DNA of 64,000 nucleotides from Gracilaria vermiculophylla (lineage: Eukaryota > Rhodophyta > Florideophyceae > Gracilariales > Gracilariaceae): positions 1,637,111 to 1,701,110 of the forward strand of contig JAHNZQ020003147.1 in assembly GCA_019155205.2 (NCBI GenBank). The letters run 5' to 3'. Below the pieces are notes generated by a model that saw nothing but the letters and a program-made list of their open reading frames with translations, did no database searches and had not been told where the DNA came from. This document shows, piece by piece, positions 51,750 to 61,221 of the stretch (within the stretch, counting starts at the first letter, position 1; each line of letters opens with the position of its first letter). Both the position numbers and the translations under genes were made by a program.

Positions 51750-53294
51750 TTAAAAAGCCTCATCGGAGGAGAACCTTTCCCCATTATCGTCGGCCCACAA
51801 GCTTTTAGCAGCGTTATTGGGGTTCTGAATGAGAGCGGGCGTGACGCCGGCAAGGCAGGCTTCCCTTTTATGTGCCTCATCTGCATTGGCTTCATTGGCA
51901 GCGTCGGAGGTATCCAATAAGAGTGTTTTTCCAAGTTGGGTCATGGCAAGGGCAGCGGCAGGATCATCTGATATGCTGACAGGTTTCGTTCTGTTCTTCT
52001 TCAACCAATCGCGAGCGAATTGCCTGTTCTTCTTTATGACGCGCTCGTTGCGTGGCATTGGGCAGGTGTAAAGTCTACATCCTGGGCGCTCACAGTTCCA
52101 ACATACACTCAGTGAGAGTGGGAAATCTGCACCTGCGCGTGGGTGCGGTTGCGACGAATGGCCCCTGTAATTGTATGGAGCTCTTGGTTTGAACGAGGAA
52201 CTACTAGCTGGGGGCCTTCCACACCGTCTTTGTCCGGCAATATGAACCTCAGCTTCTAAGTCTGGCTCAGAGTCGTGTTTGTCATCAGCGTAGTTAACAG
52301 CAGAAGGTACCAGACTTCCTCGGTATTGAATGTCATCGGCGGACGGAAGTTCGTCAATGTTTCTGATACGCTTCTGTATTTCCCTGTCGCGACGGTGGTT
52401 ATACTCTGCGTTGAAAAGTTCTGACATCAGCTTTCGATACGGTAGCGCTTTGGCATTTGTTTGCGAGAGGACAGAACGTGCCCAAGAGACTCCTTGAACT
52501 GCTTCGGAGAGGATCCAATTCTCGTGTCGTTCTGTTCGGTCTTCCACGTGCGCCATAGGTGTGAGCCTGGCGATATCTTTCATCAGAGCATCTAAGGCCT
52601 CGCGGACTGTAACGTCTTTCGAAATAAACTGGGTGATATGTAGGGACCTCAGCTTTGCGGACACGTCTTCTTTCGTAGTGTTGGAGGAATAGCGCTCTTT
52701 GAAGGCTCCAACAACTGCTTCCCATGACGAGAGCTTATCTTTGACTTCACTCCTGTAGAAATAGAGGGCATCGCCGACCAAAGAATAGTGCAGATATTGT
52801 GAACGATCGTTGGTCTTCACCTTTTGATCATTGCAGTAGTCCATAAATGTGGATATATAACGGCCCCAATCTTCTTCAAGATCCCCTTTGAATTTGTCCC
52901 GAGCGCTTCGGTAGCGGTTGGAGAAAAAGGAGCAGCGCTTGTTCTCATATTGGTCTTCAGCGTTTTCGGCTTCGGGCGCTGCGATGGCAACATTGTTCTC
53001 TCTATCGAGTTCCTGCGGCTCCTGAAGGTGAAGTGGAAGTGGAATCGGAGATGGGGCGCCTGAAGGAGAGTAGAGAAAAACATCTCCGTTTCGAATTGCA
53101 TTTAGATAGTCCATCGCTTTTCTTCGAATCTCTGTCATATCTTCTTTGCTCCAAATAGCAGCAATGACGCGTTTACCAATGAGAGATCCAGTCTCAGCGT
53201 TTCGAGGGATGATTACTTCTCTGGTTTCCAAAAACATTTTGATGCGCTTGTAAATATCGTGGTAGCTTACACTGCTTGGATTCACAAATTGCAT
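51750..53294 (-). CDS. Element E gag (open reading frame)
   Basis: 514 residues, open from ATG 53294 to 51750, about 200 bp inside the 5' LTR. The N-terminus has SYHDIYKRIKMFLETRE. A capsid-like helical region (~130-300) includes LHYSLVGDALYFYRSEV, and a C-terminal zinc knuckle reads CWNCERPGCRLYTC (C-x2-C-x4-C-x4-C instead of CCHC). It is flanked by Pro/Ser-rich and basic segments. It is the only long intact ORF among the elements here. Gag packages element RNA in virus-like particles. With pol broken, this copy could act only with help from another. Confidence 0.75.
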   Translation of the reverse strand: MQFVNPSSVSYHDIYKRIKMFLETREVIIPRNAETGSLIGKRVIAAIWSKEDMTEIRRKAMDYLNAIRNGDVFLYSPSGAPSPIPLPLHLQEPQELDRENNVAIAAPEAENAEDQYENKRCSFFSNRYRSARDKFKGDLEEDWGRYISTFMDYCNDQKVKTNDRSQYLHYSLVGDALYFYRSEVKDKLSSWEAVVGAFKERYSSNTTKEDVSAKLRSLHITQFISKDVTVREALDALMKDIARLTPMAHVEDRTERHENWILSEAVQGVSWARSVLSQTNAKALPYRKLMSELFNAEYNHRRDREIQKRIRNIDELPSADDIQYRGSLVPSAVNYADDKHDSEPDLEAEVHIAGQRRCGRPPASSSSFKPRAPYNYRGHSSQPHPRAGADFPLSLSVCWNCERPGCRLYTCPMPRNERVIKKNRQFARDWLKKNRTKPVSISDDPAAALAMTQLGKTLLLDTSDAANEANADEAHKREACLAGVTPALIQNPNNAAKSLWADDNGERFSSDEAF

Positions 53295-53494
53295 TGGTCC
53301 TGATTCATCTCGGAAAGATTCAAGTCACTCCTCCTTTTTGAGTGATGGGTCCGAAGACATGTAGCTTTCGAAAAGATTTTCTAGTCCAAGTTGTACGTCA
53401 TTGAGAAGACGAATAGTGCCAAAACGGTTTTGCAGACGCGTTTGACATTGTGTAGATTGAATGGGCCTATTACCTGCTTGCTTTGATTCGCGAA

Positions 53495-53805
53495 TGTCGA
53501 CAAACAACAGAAGGGTTTTTGTTGCTCTGGAAAAGAAACACGAGTTCCTTGACTGTCCACAGGGACGGCGAGCAGAAGGAGAACGCAAGCAACGACGCGG
53601 GTCGTATGCTGTAGCAGTAGTATACTGGTGCGGCTAGGTTCTCTACCAGTCTGTGCTAGACTAGGAAGTTTCGGTAGTCTAAGTACCGCAGCGAATGGTA
53701 GCACAACCGTTCTATAGTGCGGTATCGATATAACATACTTACGCAGTATCGACAAGAAAGATGCAACGTTGACGATAGAGAGTATTGACAGTAGAACCAT
53801 CTTCA
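53495..53805 (-). repeat. 5' LTR of element E
   Basis: 311 bp, TGTCGACAAAC...ACCATCTTCA on the plus strand. It differs from the 3' LTR by scattered substitutions. Confidence 0.88.
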
Positions 53806-53810
53806 AATAC

Positions 53811-54749
53811 ACGACTTTATTCAAGAGGCCATTCTTTTTTATAGTTTCAAAAATGCAGCAAAAAAGCCTTACAGGCTCGTCATTGGCGCCCTGCTGACTT
53901 TGACGATGTTTTTAATGAATTAAAATTCGGTCACTATACAGCCATTTTAACAGTATATTACCAGAGAAAGTGCCAGCTTTGTCTGATCAGGTCTGGATGT
54001 ATCGCCGACTAGCGCAAAAGCTCTTAAATGCCACACAACCATCCAGTGTTACATTGGCAGACTTCTGTACATTTCAAAACATTTCGTAAAAGAAAAACTC
54101 AGATAAGAAAAATAGGCACTAAACACCGTTTCCGGCCTGCCATATTGGCGGGAGGTAAGCAACTAACTATTAGAAAGGAATTGAATTCTGGCGCAAAAGG
54201 TGATATGCTATGGAACTTCTGCCCTGCTCTGAAGTTTTGAGCGGCGACATCTTGAATCACTTCTCTTGGAGACGGAAGAACTGGTGTTTCTGACAAACTC
54301 GAAATGCCTTGACTTCATATGAAATATCAAAAAGGCAAAAAAAATGCAATGAAGCTTCCGAACGTTGGCCTTGTGCCTGAGGTAGACTCCAATATACTGT
54401 CTTGCTTGCATTCGACTCTCACGGGCTTCTCAACTGTTTTTATTGACGGTTTTAGGAATCTATGAGTTTGGATGCCTTTTCTGGTTGTAGTACTTGTAAT
54501 TTTTTTTCTTTTGCGACATCACACCCTCTCTTCTCCATATTTCCATTCAGCCACTTGGTCTAACGAACTTGTGACACGGATGTTAGTTGCTCTATTCTTT
54601 CATTGTACAAGAGACAAATGGCTTACAGGGCCAGTTCCACACTCCATATCGGACACATGCCCAACTGTGGCGCTGTCAGCTGCAGATGACAGCCACAGAG
54701 GGTGTCACGATAACACCTCCGGCGGTGTGACTTGGAGAACCACACCGTG
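53811..54749. other. Unassigned DNA
   Basis: AT-rich, no gene recognised. A short imperfect inverted repeat of GGTGTCACGATAACACC type precedes the tRNA-like segment (54698-54735). Confidence 0.4.
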
Positions 54750-54835
54750 AGCGGCCATAGCTCAATCGGTAATCACCTTCGTGACCTTTTTGTGTGGGCT
54801 CGGGGTTCGCGGTTCGAACCCCAGTCCTGCCCCTC
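54750..54835 (+). repeat. tRNA-like segment with A and B boxes (tRNA pseudogene or SINE head)
   Basis: TAGCTCAATCGGTAATC fits a Pol III A box and CGGTTCGAACCCC a B box, about 45 bp apart. GGGGTTCG pairs with CGAACCCC to give an aberrant T arm. Acceptor ends do not pair well and no clear anticodon stem forms, so it is not a functional tRNA. A SINE head is equally possible. Confidence 0.45.
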
Positions 54836-57129
54836 TTCCCCCTGTGTTCACTACACCAACACATAGTGTTCTATAAGCTTTAAGATTCTAGGTAGCTGTG
54901 AGTTAATGAATACATCTGAGTCGAAAAGTTCACCTCCTTGGCTGGAAGTATAGACGGGCACGAAATGTTTCATGAAGGCACTCTGTACTGAAACATCTTG
55001 GAAAAACTTCCATACTACCCAGTTTAGGATGGTTTACTAGCCTATGTAAAGCCCTATCAATGTGCCGACTACCTATTTGTCCAAAGCAACCCTTCACAGT
55101 TTCAACCATTCACCAATTGTTCTAACAGAATGTCCGTATAGGATATCAAACGCGGCTGAAAAGGTCATGTTCAGCTATTCATGCCAAGAGCTCTGTAGAG
55201 CATTCCGCATAATAAGCCCAATGCACCCCATCCAGCTCGCAAGAAGTACAACTATGAAAACCAGTGCTAATGATTTGTATATAATATATTTACCGTTTCC
55301 GTCATGCAGATCAAAATCAAATCAAAACGGTGAAGTCGAATGACTCTATGTCTGGTTTTTGCGTCACTGCGAAACCCTATAGTTATGCAATTTGTATTCA
55401 GTACGCAGATAAAATAATGCTCCAACTACACTTTTAAGGTCGAACTGCAAATGTCTAAGATATCGAGAAGTCTATCTACACAGATATCTATGCAGTGCTT
55501 AAGACCTGCAGAATGAGAACAAAAAAATTCTGAACAAATTTTTGAAAATGAAAATATGGCATGCACAATAATAAAACTACAGAAATAAAAAAAAGTGAAG
55601 GCTTCGAGGCATCCAAAACTTCGTCAAGGTTTTTTGGACTCAATTTCAGTTGGGCAATACTCCCAATCCGCAGTGGAAAATGGTCTCAAAACATTGGTAT
55701 GTAGGTTTATCTATGAAGCTTTGGTATCAAATGGACACCTATTGAAGCAAAAACACCAAAACATAATGGAGTGGGAGAAACATTGCTAAAGGACCCTAAT
55801 GAACATAGTGCGGTCAATGTATAGGCACGCAGGGATAACGCCTAAAATTGATAAGAGAACGTCGAGACCTGCAGTATACCTACAAAATTGAAAAAGAACG
55901 CAAAGAACTGCATGGCGGAACCCCATGAAATGTTTGACTGAGATGAAACTATACGGTGAGCATTTGAATTTTTTATGTTGAAAAGTGCGGTGGCCCGCGT
56001 CTACAAGGTCTAAGTTGGAACCGAAGTCAAAGAGGAAACCTTAAAGCGTTGACGGTTTTTTCAAGACAACGGGGTGTATATCAATAGCTCAGAGTGCATC
56101 ATCAACACGTGACATGTCATAATGAGTGAGACACGATTTCCTCAGAGAGATATATCCTGTGGCGGGTACGAAAACGAGCCGGTATGTGATACTATTAAAT
56201 ATATTCTGGGTGTCACCGTTATAGAAACTGATATCCAGAGCCACACGGAAATTGATGAAGACACTGGAGATGAGAAAGCAACAAACGATACTGTTGCTAC
56301 ACCTTACTATTGCTGCTCATATCATACAGCATTAAAGAAGAAATGCATCAGCCCTGAATGCACGTGGTATTCATATTGAAGAACCCGAGCAAAATGCTCT
56401 AAATGTTGACATTATATTGGTGGGCCTTCTTGAATCAGAACTGGAATTCATTATTCTTTATCCTGGAGGACGTTACTCGCAACAGGAAAGACCCCCGCCT
56501 GCATGCAATGAAGTGCATGTAGTGCAACTTTGAGAATGGCCGCATTTCAGAATGATGACAGAAGTTCTGAAATAATGTCGAATACTGTGTCAAAAAGCAG
56601 TAAGATTTAATAATTTAGATAAAGGCAAAAAAGCACTGAATACCACAATCCTTTTTGCTGCATATAACGGAGACTTTTGAGAGCATGAAGTTTCATTTAG
56701 GAGCGATTTTTATTCAACCACGGTTCTTCCATGTCAAAAACGTACACTTTGACAAATCTATCCATAAATAAAAGGCCAGGCTTGTGGATTTAGAGTGTCA
56801 GGAAAAGAGCGCCGTTACCTTCTATACCCCGGTTGTAGACTTTAAGACCGTAGGGTATATTAGTCATCTTTAAAGGTAGCCATGCTACGTGACACAGGAG
56901 GTGGATGTAAATCCGGCATTATTGAACAGCACATATGATATTCATGAAATTATCTATATGCTTCGCCCCAACGGTTTCCATCTATGGTTGGAAAACACTG
57001 CAAAGATGGTACAAAAGAGCACCTTGTACAGACTAAAATATTCCAATCGAGTATGAGCCCAACCATTGAATGCATGTTTTCAAAGAATGAGCATCCAACC
57101 TCCTTGTATAAATAAACATTTATCAATAA
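54836..57129. other. AT-rich unassigned DNA
   Basis: About 2.3 kb with no recognised gene or element. Small frames such as 56122-56379 have no motif support. Confidence 0.4.
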
Positions 57130-57900
57130 TACTGGTTTGTACATGACACGGATCCTCGTTCATGTCGGAGATGTTTTCGTGATTGAAAAGACACTACCAA
57201 GCGTCGGTGAGTCTGAAAGGCAGCTAAAATCTGTATTTTGTATGAAAGAAAGTTGTTAGTTGGGCGTTCATACAGGGATGGAATTCAAATACACAAGACA
57301 CGTAGTCTGCCTCTAGCCTTCCGGAATAATTTCATCGCTCCTCCAAAACGTCGGAATGGAAGGTTACAGGGTCACTCCTTTTTACATCTACTCGTATCCG
57401 CTCGTATATTGCTGTTGCAGTTTATATCTTTGACCAAAGGCAGTTGGACTCGAGAACTGAGTATCTGATGAGGTTCAAGAGAGTGCTAAGGTACCTCTGT
57501 ATAACTATTGGCACTGCAATTCCATACATGGAGGATTCAAGGTCCCTAACACTCTCTGCGTTCTATGACAGATATTAGGTAGAATTGAGAAGGAGCGCGA
57601 ATCTGTCACTGGTTTTGTGGTGTATCTTGGAAACAGTCTTGTGTTCTGTGTATCCATGAAGCAGCGCATTGTTGCTCTTTTATATTCAAAAACGGAGTTT
57701 ATTGCGCTTTGAGACTGTATTACTGAGGTCCTGTCCCTCAAGAATATGCTAAAAGAACTCGATTTAAAACAAAAAGAGCCAAGAACTACTAATGAAGAAA
57801 GCTCTGGTCCTAGTTGTTGATCTACAAAGCGCAAGCAAGCCAGAAATGTGATTCTTCAATTCTCTTTTGTGCCGGATTCTAGAAAAATAAAAATGTTAAC
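57130..57900 (+). pseudogene. Ty1/copia fragment (RT C-terminus and RNase H)
   Basis: Shifted frames spell a copia RT tail (LGVHTGMEFKYTRH; EGYRVTP), the connection MRFKRVLRYL, and RNase H with ESVTGFVVYLGNSLVF then KTEFIAL. It is heavily broken, without LTRs recognised. It comes from a lineage different from element E. Confidence 0.6.
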
Positions 57901-59274
57901 TTGGGTTGCTCTCCGACAAAAAAGAAAACAAATATCCGAATTAAACCCTTCCCGCAATGCTATCTTAACTAAACTCTGAATAGGAATTTTGAAGTGTCCC
58001 ACGTTGGAATGCAGTGTAACATAATTCCCTGTAAATATTTAAGCGCAAAACGGAATTTCCTGAAGCCCCCCCCTTCAGTAGACATCTGGAAGGCAGTTAG
58101 GCTGGGTTTTGTACGGTTTATGGTGGAAAAAATGCATGTAATAGGTCCCGCTTACGGGTGGCTGAGTTGAGGTTGGCAAATATCCTAAAGGTCTTCCTTT
58201 TTGACTCTCTCTAGGACGTAACACCTTCTTAAGATCTGCGAAAGTGTGTAGCAAGCTCAAGATTCTCCAAGTTACGAGGATATTGAACCACATGTTAGAA
58301 GATGAGTTTAAGGTACCGTGCGAAGATTTTAAGGTGAGCCCTATGATGGGTGGGTATAGAGTGGCGAACGCCGGCCATTTGGTTTGCTTTGTAAAACCTG
58401 TCCGGTCCAGTCTTGTCCAAAAGAAATACCCAGCTTCTAGATGGCCGTTATATATAGCTCACCACAGCCGTTGCACACAGCTTCTGTGGGAGGGCCATGA
58501 ACTTATTATTATTTTGAGTACGATAAATGTCTGATACATAATAGCTGGAAATGACAAGGGTATGTAGAAACCGTCGGATGCACTGTGCTTGAGATATATG
58601 AATCGATCCATCAGAAGCACGTTGAAATTTCTAGCTGAACTATCGAATCTGATTTCTAAATCGCTTTATGGAATACAGCTTTTAGAGAATAGAGCGTTTC
58701 AGAAAATCAACAGTGGGTGCAATTGGGGGTGAAACATGGCTGAAACCTACTGGAAAAACAATTGAACAAAAACGGTCCTGAAGAGTTTCAACACTAGAAT
58801 TTTTCGTTCAATGCATGGTAGGCACCGGCATAGCCATCGCTGCGTCATGGAACGGCCACCAAGAGACCACCTGAGCGCACGGGCAGTCTTCTTGGGAAGC
58901 CGCATCGCTTGCTACATCTGTTGTTTTTCGGCCACTGGTGGCACATGAACAATGGTGGCAATCAACAACTATAACCTGACGCAGCTTTTCCGCATGTGGA
59001 CGTGCCTGCGTTGAGTTGTTGATGCTACACATATCCGGAGCGAGTCTCGTAGAGCTCGGAGCAGTACTGCGCCATTTTCTGTTCATCCGGCGTACTATGA
59101 GAGCTCTGCTCTGTGACAGGAGGGCGGTTTATACAGTAGGGTTTAATGTTAATGGGTTTTTTTACTGAAGACGCCTTGTCTCTTTTTAAATTCGAGTTTA
59201 TTAACCTGGATCGCGTCGCTGGTTATTGCAGCTAAAAAAACTGTTCCTTCAAACCTCTACATAGAGGACTTTCT
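57901..59274. other. Unassigned DNA
   Basis: No gene recognised. Short open frames at 58075-58534 and 58808-59086 have no motif. Confidence 0.4.
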
Positions 59275-59990
59275 GTAGAACGTCTGGGCATTGCGCTCCG
59301 TCGGCTATCCTCGCCTGCGGGCTGGCGTGACCTTGAAAAAGTGTTTGGACAGACCAGCTCAGCACTGTGCGACATCTTCTACGAGAACATCGACCAGACT
59401 GCCATGTTCGCAAAAGCTGCTCTTGACAAGGGCGGAGCGCTTGAAAACTGTGTCGTTTTTCTCGAGGGAACAGGGATCTTTATTGCGTGAGATGGGCATG
59501 CAATGCAGCGGAGTGTGCACAGTGGCCACAAGTGCAAGCGCATGCTGAAATTTCAGTCCGTGGGGACGCCAGATGGGCTCCTTTTTCACCTTCGGGACCC
59601 ATGGAGGGAGGGAAGGTGGCAAGACATCACGCTCTGGAGAGATTCGGGAATCGACGACATGTTCGATTCAGACCTGATGGTGGGAGATGTACAGTATTGT
59701 CTGTTTGGCGACAAGGCCTACCTGTTTCGACCGTGGATGCAAGTGGCATCCCCAGCTGAGGCAGCCGGGGTCCCGGACGAGTAAAAAGAGGCTTTTGACA
59801 CGGAGATGGTATGCATCCGAGTGTCAGACGAATGCGGGGTACAAGGAAGTAAAGCAGGTCTTCTCCTTATTCGACTTTGCGCGAAAACTCAAGATCAACG
59901 AGGGCCCTTTCGTAACTGTCTACACAGCTGTTTTATACTTGTGCAGCATTCGTTATTGATTTTACGGTGTCCAAACAGCAAATTTCTTCG
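59275..59990 (+). pseudogene. PIF/Harbinger transposase relic, copy 2
   Basis: LGIALRRLSSPAGWRDLEKVFG opens a recognisable DDE_Tnp_4 segment. VFLEGTG replaces the first catalytic block (Asp to Glu), then a TGA (59488-59490). SVHSGHKCKRMLKFQSVGTP, WREGRWQDITLWRDSGI and a YCLFGDKAYL block follow. After a stop, a KEVKQVFSLFDFARKLKI C-terminal segment with the glutamate region runs to ~59957. Paired with a convergent accessory gene, as in copy 1. Confidence 0.7.
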
Positions 59991-60249
59991 AATGAACGCT
60001 CTTCACTCTCGAGAGCTACCTGTCTATCAGCGCATTGTAAAGAAGATTCCAAAGAGACGCAAATGTGGCCAAGTCACAACGACTCGGAGGGAACGTGAAA
60101 GAGAATTTCATTCGGCAGCAGTGGTGGCAGAGGCTGCGGCCGGCGACAGCGTGCACGCTCACCGAGCAGCGGCATTTTCACCTCGGCCAGCGAACGCAGT
60201 GGTACTCACTCATAACTTCTCCATATCTTCGAACCCACCCACTTCTTTT

Positions 60250-61221
60250 CAGTTTTTCCCGATACTACGCACGAGCTCCGAGATGAGCGGAAGGGTCTGC
60301 ATGCGCTCCTCTCCACCGCCCATAGACGTAGCTGCAGTATTGGCGAATGCCTTGACACGAGCAACGTCTGCAACAGCCTCTCGCTGGCGTCATGGCGCAT
60401 CCATGTCCAATTCGTGGTGGAAGTGGTGCTCATCCAGATCCATGTGCTTCTCCGCATTGGCGATTTTACGCCGCTCAATGTCACAGCGTCCTAGGACGTC
60501 GCGCTTGATGAGGTGGATAAGAACGTGCAGTTTTCCTCTTATGCATCATCACTAGCTCGTCGACGCTTTGCCGCCGCTGAGATCCCATCGCCATCCGACT
60601 TCTCTTCTATGTCTAGGCCGCCTATGTTCTTATCTAGTGTCTTGTTGTTCCTACGAAGGCGATGCATGAGCGACACATCTCGAGCGGCCGCCCCAGCACG
60701 AAAGAGCGCATCTTCGACGCTACTTTTGTTCTACTTTGCTTTCGTTGCCACCACGCGTGCGTCACCCATGGCCGCGGCGGCATTTTCTAGAAGATTGGCT
60801 AGCTTGTACTACGCCTCCGTCGTGCCCGACTGCTTGGCCAGGGCTGCATATTTCTTTGGAAATCACTCCGTCTGTATCTATAACCGATCCTTGATGTGAT
60901 TGCTGTTTGCCTCATACGTCTTGCTCGGTTGCGCATTGAAAATTCCAGCCGCTCTTGTATACATTCTGTTGCCTTCTTTCCACTTGGCGAGATGCGCTCC
61001 TGCTCTTGTCACAGTATACGCAGAAAGCAGGTCTGCACCTGCCTCATCCTACTTCACCGGGCGCTTTTTGGCTCGAGTGGAGGATATGCTGACAGTTGGG
61101 CTTGACGTGCGGGCGCCAGATTCGTTGGAATACTTCTCTGTGACCGAAGCAGAAGCGCCGGCTGGCAGTGAATGTCCATCAGGATGGGATGATGGAGGGT
61201 GGGGAGCCTCGCCGGTTGCCA
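60250..61221 (-). pseudogene. Myb/SANT-like accessory protein of PIF/Harbinger, copy 2
   Basis: The minus strand starts at ATG 61221 (MATGEAPHPPSS), then after shifts has AHLAKWKEGNRMYTRAAGIF, a trihelix-like segment. KYAALAKQSGTTEAYYKLAN then DARVVATKAK follows. A charged C-terminal region has RRNNKTLDKNIGGLDIEEKS and ERRKIANAEKHMDLDEHHF. Several stops break it. Same role and orientation as the accessory gene of copy 1, but from a distinct lineage. Confidence 0.5.

Larger units (their letters stand above)
48142..53805 (-). mobile_element. Element E: Ty1/copia retrotransposon, degenerate
   Basis: LTRs at 48142-48452 (3') and 53495-53805 (5') both read TGTCG[GA]CAAAC...CATCTTCA on the plus strand. 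Flanks GGTAC (48137-48141) and AATAC (53806-53810) agree at three of five positions and differ by transitions, a weak target duplication. Reading leftward the order is gag, protease, integrase, RT, RNase H: the copia order with integrase before RT. Gag is intact, the rest is broken. Confidence 0.88.
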
